Both the position numbers and the translations under genes were made by a program. This document shows positions 58,120 to 64,000 of a stretch of 64,000 bases of DNA, in pieces. The notes under the pieces are model-generated. The model did no database searches and was not told the origin of the DNA. It was given only the letters and a program-made list of their open reading frames with translations. The DNA comes from Monodelphis domestica. Its lineage: Eukaryota; Chordata; Mammalia; Didelphimorphia; Didelphidae. The DNA lies in the NCBI RefSeq assembly GCF_027887165.1, contig NC_077232.1:54794788-54858787 (forward strand). The letters run 5' to 3'. Numbering within the stretch: the stretch's first letter is position 1; each line of letters opens with the position of its first letter.

Positions 58120-59810
58120 GTTTAGTTACTATTATTTTAATATCATCATTATCATTAACCAAATGTCCGTTCTATTTAAAAATATATTATTTAGATATCT
58201 ATTTGGAAAAGACAATTCAGTGGGAATCATACATACTTCAATGAAAAATTCATTGGAAAAAGAAAGTAAAAGTTTTGTTTAATTTTTATGACATGGTGAA
58301 GGACCAAAGGAAGGAAAGACCAATTTATTGGCCAAGAGTTCCAGAAATTTCTAATTTAAGTAGATTCACTTGAATACCTACATGCAGTTGTAGAAAGTAC
58401 TAATCTTTCTTGATGATGGGCTTTTTTCCTTCCATAAACTGAGGTTTCCTTTGCATTTCCCTCCTTTTGCTAGTTGATTTTACATTGATTGAGATTGAGA
58501 ATATATTGTCAATATTTCCCTTATCAGATCTACACACTTAGTGGACAGAACAACACTAGTGTCCATCAGAGGAATTGCCACTATGGTCCAAGACTAAAAG
58601 AATTTCACAGTGGAATCTAGAGCCATATTGCCTCCAGACTTCCATGTAATTGCTTTACTTATGACATAGAAATCTAATTCTGCTTCTATGCAATTTAACA
58701 GATTTATAGAAAGCCAGATGTTAGCAATTATGGAAACTGACATTATTCATATTCTCAGTAATACAGACCTGTTTGCTCTGCACAAAGCCAACTTAATCTA
58801 TTATGCATATCCCAAGGCCTCTGAAGGGAAGAGGCACCCTATTTACATATTGCAACTGTTGTTCTATGCTGAGCAAACAGAAAGACAGTCACCCAGGAGA
58901 GTTCCCCAAATGATCAAACAGGCAGCTGATGACAAAAAGGCAATGAAACAACCAGCAAGCCTTGTATTTTGTACACAAATCCATAACCATTAGTATGTAC
59001 CCATTTTTTCTTATTATAAATAATATTTTCCAGTGATTTCTTTGCATTTCTTCTTCTGTATTCATTATTTAAATGCTCCATTTAATGATGAGGATTTCTT
59101 CAATAAAATTCCTTTGCTTAGCTTGCATTATATCTAATTTTTTCAGATTGGCATTTTCACTGTTTGTGAAGGCGGCTAGTACCACTTTTTTCTGTTTTCT
59201 TTTTCCCTTTGAGAAGCAAATGCCTGGCTTGTAATTGGGAAATCTGCTTTTTCTTTTGATTCAAGGTCCTTGGGTTATTTTAGCCTCGAAGAACATATAA
59301 TTCATAAATGTTTATTTCTGTAGCCATCAGACTCAATCCCATCTTGCCTGAAACTTGTTCTTTTTTTCTGGTTTCTGTGAAAAATTACTGTGCTAAAGTT
59401 TTAATAGCATAACAGCACTTTAATACCTGCCTTAGGAGTTTAGGAGTCAACAAGCTCATTTCAGAGAGCAAGGAAAACATTTTCTTGGAAGGCTGGTGTG
59501 GGGTAGGACAAAGGAGTCAAGTCTTGTAGTGCCCCATATTTTCCCATCTAAAAATTTTTCCATGGCATATCTAAGTTTCACTTCCCAACATGATCTGGTG
59601 ATATGTTAGTAAATTTAACCTGAATCTTGCAAAATCCAACTTGGAAATCAATACCAACCATAAGAAACTCTAGAATAAAAACCTGGGTATTTTATTTAGA
59701 ATAGACTCAATATAGTGCAGATGACTCTTCTGTACTGGTCTTACATTAAGAGATGATAAGTCACTGAGAAAAAAATTGATAACTTAGAATATTTCTTCTT
59801 TGAATATCAG
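58120..59810 (-). other. Long apparently non-repetitive intron stretch
   Basis: About 1.7 kb with few recognisable repeat words. A plus-strand 101-codon frame at 58688-58993 (starts MQFNRFIESQMLAIMET) shows no known domain and no splice or promoter support. This may be unique or conserved non-coding sequence. Confidence 0.35.
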
Positions 59811-59814
59811 CAAA

Positions 59815-60160
59815 CCAAATATCAATCACTATGTATTTATTATGTGCCAATCACTTTACAAAGGGCAAAGGAAAACAGACCCAAACCTAAAAGAATAGTA
59901 ACAAAACTTACATTTAAATGGGGGGGGGAGAAAAAGTATATAAAGTTTTCATGATATCTAGAGTAGATAGAATGTAAAATGAGGAGATGGGTTTGAAGTG
60001 GGACTGAAAGAATCTCTGCCAATGATAGACAATCTAAGGAAGTGAGAAGAAAGACCCCTTAGGATATTTGGAGATATTTCAAAGGCACCAAGAGGTGCTG
60101 GAGGTGTTACATTCAGAACTTCAGGCAGGTCAGGGCAGCTGAATCATAGATGTTGTAGGT
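59815..60160 (+). repeat. Fragment of an old interspersed repeat
   Basis: TATTTATTATGTGCCAATCAC, followed by blocks like those at 47505 and 15125. A G9 run lies at about 59921-59929. Confidence 0.55.
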
Positions 60161-60429
60161 GCCAACAAAGTGTCAGATGTCAAGCAATGCAAAGCTTCAA
60201 ATACCACTTATGGTGGCACATGGGGCTAGTACCAAGATTCCTCATGATAGTCCACTGAACCCTGTATAGATAATAATAGTCCAAACCCACCTTAGGTAAT
60301 ATCTATGCAGGGTTATGATATTATAGCAATTCAGTTTTCTTGGACATAGATCCTTGGATCATAAATGACTGAGAAAGCTTTAATTAATCACTGAATATAT
60401 GGGAAATGCTGCACACACAAATCTAGATC

Positions 60430-60640
60430 AATAATCATCTCAATACTAGATCTGAAACTAGAATGTTCCTCAAAGACCAACTTGTCCAACAGCTTTTCAC
60501 AGATAAGGAAACAGAGGTTCATTAATTAATTAAAATTAAATGATTTATCCAAAGACACAGGATTAGTAAAAGCTAAAAGACAAATTTGAACCTAGCCATT
60601 CTAACTCTATTTCCAGCTTACCATTTTGTCTTCATATATG
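60430..60640 (-). mobile_element. MIR SINE, antisense
   Basis: CACAGATAAGGAAACAGAGG, CCAAAGACACAGGATTAG and AATTTGAACCTAGCC match the MIR complement. Confidence 0.75.
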
Positions 60641-61819
60641 GAATTCCTGCTATAGGTAAAACTAGTCCACAGAGCAAAGTATAGTATATAAAGATATATC
60701 ATAGTACAATTTAAATTGTCGGTCCAACATCACATTTAGGAGAAAGGTTGAGATAATGGGTATTCATTGTGTGAAGTGAGCAGGGAGAATGTAATCTACT
60801 GGCTTAGCATTGTGAATAGCACCTATACTGTGTAAAACCATGAAATAATCATTAAGGGATAGTCTTGAACTTGGAGTCAAAAAGAGTTGGAGTTAGTCAG
60901 ATACCAGACAAGACTGAAAACTAAGTGCACACATCAAATACAGGGTGCCTCCTGGCTATTTCATTCCGGGGGTTCAAATGGGTCTAGGAGCAAGCTTTCT
61001 CTCTTAGTCCAACCTCATCCCAGATACTTCCCTGGTATATGAGAGAGAAGAACAAAGACAAAAACAAAAACTGGTACTTTGTTCAATTATGCAAGACCTT
61101 TGTGGGTCAGAGCACCAGTCAACTGGCAGTTTATTGTGAATCCCTCTGCATCCATCACCTTCATTCTTTCCTCTTTTGTACCTGTATCAAGGATGGACGG
61201 TCCTTTTCCTTGAACTCTCTTCCCCTAGTAGCCCAAACATCATCATTTTCTTCCTTTCTCTCTCTTCTGTTGTACATATCTTTTGGTCTCTCCCTCTTTC
61301 TATATTTCTCTTTATCTTCTTTTTCTTTGTTTCTTTTATCTCATCTGCTTTTTCTCTTTTTATCATCTATTTCCTTTTCTGATGCATTCACCCATGCCCA
61401 GGTCTCCCCATATTAAAAAAAAGCAAAATCAAAACCAAAAATAGGCCTTCATTGATCTTCATATTCCTCAAACCATATTCCTTTATTTCTTCCCTCTTTG
61501 GGAGCCAAATTTCTAGAAAAATCACTTAGTATACTATAAAACTTTTTTACTTAAAAAAGAAATCCCTTCTCTGTATAGATTATGAATATTTGTATGTGTA
61601 TGCTTACAAATGAAGATAATATACACATTATCTTATCTTAGTTCTTAGAATCTTGTATAAATGGAGATTTTGAACTTTTAGACTTCATCCCCAAGAAGTC
61701 CCTTAGTATTTCCCAAAACACCTTTTAATCTCTCCACCATGTAGTATGGTCATATTTGTATAAGTTCTGAGGTGCCGCCTCCCAGTTGCTCTCTTTGACC
61801 TATAACCAGGCTGAGTTCA
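60641..61819 (-). other. Unassigned intron sequence with a pyrimidine tract
   Basis: A T/C-rich run at about 61240-61385 produces a 125-codon serine/leucine/phenylalanine frame that is low complexity, not a gene. Confidence 0.4.
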
Positions 61820-61909
61820 GGCAGCTCTTTTGCCTTAGTTATTATTAATAAAACTTTTAAAATAGGCAGCACTTTTGTCTTAGTTATTATTAATAAAACT
61901 TTTAAAATA
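61820..61909. repeat. 45-bp tandem duplication
   Basis: Two head-to-tail 45-base units (61820-61864, 61865-61909) differ at two positions. Each contains TTAGTTATTATTAATAAAAC. Confidence 0.95.
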
Positions 61910-61944
61910 TAAAACTTTAGTTATTGTATATTAATTTTAATCTT

Positions 61945-62110
61945 TGCAATCTATAGTGGGAAGGAACATTAAAAATTATCTAGTCAAATTCCAGAAAATA
62001 TAGGTGAGGAAGGTGAGACCCAGAGAAATAAAGTAATTTATCCAGTCATAAATGAAACAGGGAGGTACAGTGAAATTCAAATTTGAATCACATGACTCCG
62101 AAGCTAATGG
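61945..62110 (-). mobile_element. MIR SINE, antisense
   Basis: GAAAATATAGGTGAGGAAGG, GAAATAAAGTAATTTATCC and CAAATTTGAATCACATGAC follow the MIR complement. Confidence 0.7.
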
Positions 62111-62979
62111 TCACTCAACTACAACAAATTCGCTGTCCCCTGGAGGTATTCACATAACTTCAGAAAGCATAAAGTACTATATAAATAGGAAAATATCTTG
62201 TTGAATCAGTGTTCCAAATCTACCACCACAGTCATTATAATTATAGTCATCATAGACCTTGGGTGTGAAAAACTATTTTTATGCATATTATCTCACTATC
62301 AGAAAAGGAAGTAGGTAAATAATATGGTTAATAGTATGTCTCCTGAGGATTCGAGGAAAAAAGCCTGAGTATTAGACTGGTAAAAACTAAATATTAAAAT
62401 AAATAAAACTGATCTATAACAGAAGTTCTTAACCTATGGCCCATTAATTGTTATATTTCAGGGACAGATGTGTATCTTCTTACCTCAAGTATTTCAACAT
62501 ACTTTGACTATTTATGATTGGAAATGGGCCTGTTATGTATTATAAAAGAGTAATATTCCAAATCATTCAAGAGAAGTGAGGTTAGCCAGGGTAGACTCCA
62601 GTTACTGAAAGAAGAGAATAAACCTCTAGCGACTAAGGATAGAAGATCTAACACAGCATTAGTAGTAGGTATTATAAATGCTTGCTGAATTTTGTGGGAT
62701 GGCACCTACATGGGAAAATAACTCCCCACTATCATGAAAAATGAGCCTGGGATTACAGAAGAATAACATTATGTGTCACCCTGATCCCTTTCAGTTAGAT
62801 ACGGACAAATCAATCATGGACTGTGGATATACTCACTTATGCTTCGTAGAATTTATAAACAAACAAAAAAAAGAAATGTCCCCACCTCAATCTCACTTTA
62901 AATAAAACAAAACAAAACTAACTTTACCTCCAGAGAATGCCCTTACAACAGGATAAGATCATTGAGGTTATCATTATAA
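62111..62979 (-). other. Unassigned intron sequence
   Basis: A short hAT-like end (GAAGTTCTTAACCTATGG) occurs near 62425. Nothing else recognised. Confidence 0.3.
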
Positions 62980-64000
62980 GAGAAATGGAACCAGTTAAGA
63001 GACACAGTGAAGGAAACATCAAAGGCAGTCCTAGGCCTGAAACAAAGCAACCACTAGGACTGGTTTGACGAGAACAACACTGCTATTGAAGACCTATTGA
63101 GCAAAAAGAACAAAGCCTTTATGGAGTGGCAAAATAACCCAAACTCTGCTCCTAAAAAGGACAGATTCAAGTCTCTCCAAACCACGGTGCAGCGTGAGAT
63201 CAGGAAGATGCAAGACCGATGGTGGGAAAAAAAGGCAGAGGAAATCCAGCGTTTTGCTGATACGAAAAACTACAAACAATTTTTCAGTGCCATCAAGACT
63301 GTCTATGGGCCATTAAAACCCACCACCACTCCCTTGCTATCCTCTGACAGTGACACTCTCATAAAAGATAAAAAAAGGCATCAGCAACAGGTGGAAAGAA
63401 CACTTCAGTCAGCTTCTCAACGGACCCTCTTCAGTCAACCAAAGTGCCCTTGACCAGATCCCCCAAAACTGCACCATTGAACAACTTGACGTCCCTCCTT
63501 CAATAGAGGAAGTTCAAAAAGCCATTAAACAAATGAGTGCAGGGAAAGCACCCGGTAAAGATGGGATCCCACCCAAGGCCTTAAATGGAAAGGCGCTCCA
63601 GGCATTCCACATAGTGCTGACCAGCATATGGGAAGAGGAAGACGTGCTCCCAGAACTCAGAGATGCCTCCATTGTAGCCCTATACAAGAACAAAGGTTCA
63701 CGAGCAGCCTGTGACAACTACAGAGGCTTCTCACTACTTTCCACTGCTGGAAAGATCCTCGCCCGTGTTATACTCAACAGACTCCTGTCATCTGTTTCAG
63801 AGCAGAACCTGCCTGAATCACAATGTGGCTTCTGACCAGATCGCAGCACCATTGACATGGTCTTCACGGTGAGGCAAACGCAGGAAAAATGCCTTGAGCA
63901 GAACCTGAGTCTCTACATTGTCTTCATAGACCTGACAAAGGCGTTCAACACAGTGAACAGGGACTCATTGTGGGTGATCCTCAGCAAGCTCGGTTGCCCA
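62980..64000 (+). mobile_element. Second RTE copy, cut by the window edge
   Basis: Collinear with 41010-42040 of the first RTE element and very similar. For 150 bases from 41101 and 63072 about seven differences were counted by eye. It starts inside the coding region, so it is 5' truncated, the usual result of incomplete reverse transcription. The frame is broken in several places (for example a stop in GF*PDRS near 63830), and a short in-frame loss removes TEVY-equivalent residues near 63575. The continuation beyond the window is unknown. Confidence 0.93.

Noticed and set aside
58688-58993. 101-codon plus-strand frame
   Set aside because: No domain or signal, opposite to NELL1, and a single open frame of this length is expected by chance in 64 kb.
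61039-61416. 125-codon Ser/Leu/Phe-rich frame
   Set aside because: Translation of a pyrimidine tract. Low complexity.
61000-61915. Possible LTR fossil ending in the 45-bp duplication
   Set aside because: The end resembles an LTR polyadenylation region, but no other LTR landmark or partner was seen.
49928-64000. Further upstream NELL1 EGF exon
   Set aside because: The expected sequence (around a WYHCEC-type motif) was looked for on the minus strand and not found, so the exon probably lies outside the window.

Overview
The window is low-GC, intron-rich mammalian DNA dominated by interspersed repeats. The repeat set points to a marsupial, most likely the gray short-tailed opossum or a close relative. 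It includes a full-length LINE-1 of the marsupial type, a half-L1 (HAL1), an RTE-clade non-LTR element with only a few percent divergence between copies, many MIR/CORE-SINE and L2 relics, and a tRNA-related SINE whose head reads GGGCAGCTGGGTGGCTCAG. No prokaryotic feature, CRISPR array or rRNA gene was seen. The species call is inference from remembered repeat consensus sequences. The host gene is the 3' end of NELL1 on the minus strand. Four coding exons are supported by reading frame, splice sites and close agreement with the remembered mammalian NELL1 protein: 49734-49927 (last EGF-like domain and start of a VWC domain), 29586-29762, 26706-26930, and a tiny terminal exon 25086-25136 encoding 16 residues and the stop. 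Its 3' UTR runs to about 24675 with an AATAAA at 24694-24699. Everything from about 25.1 to 64 kb is therefore NELL1 intron or exon, and everything below about 24.6 kb lies downstream of the gene. About 21 kb downstream, on the same strand, lies an intronless, uninterrupted 378-codon copy of the V-ATPase subunit C gene (2369-3505), most like ATP6V1C1. It has diverged a good deal at the protein level while its conserved blocks remain, so it looks like a retained retrogene rather than a decaying pseudogene. A pyrimidine-rich tract ending in a plausible splice acceptor, and an NRF1-like site, lie just upstream. The largest NELL1 intron (29763-49733) carries a cluster of insertions: a full-length but inactivated L1 with a perfect 15-bp target duplication (31684-38125), an opposite-strand truncated L1 with a perfect 14-bp duplication (38266-39158), and a near-complete RTE element (39247-43311). 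The next intron upstream (above 49.9 kb) holds a HAL1, two old antisense L1 segments and a second, closely similar RTE copy cut by the window edge. The remainder is old SINE/MIR/L2 debris, microsatellites and stretches in which nothing could be recognised. No clearly novel multi-gene system is visible. The best candidates for new biology are the retained V-ATPase C retrogene and its possible acquired promoter, the inverted L1 pair inside a NELL1 intron, and the repeated intron position within the NELL1 VWC domains.
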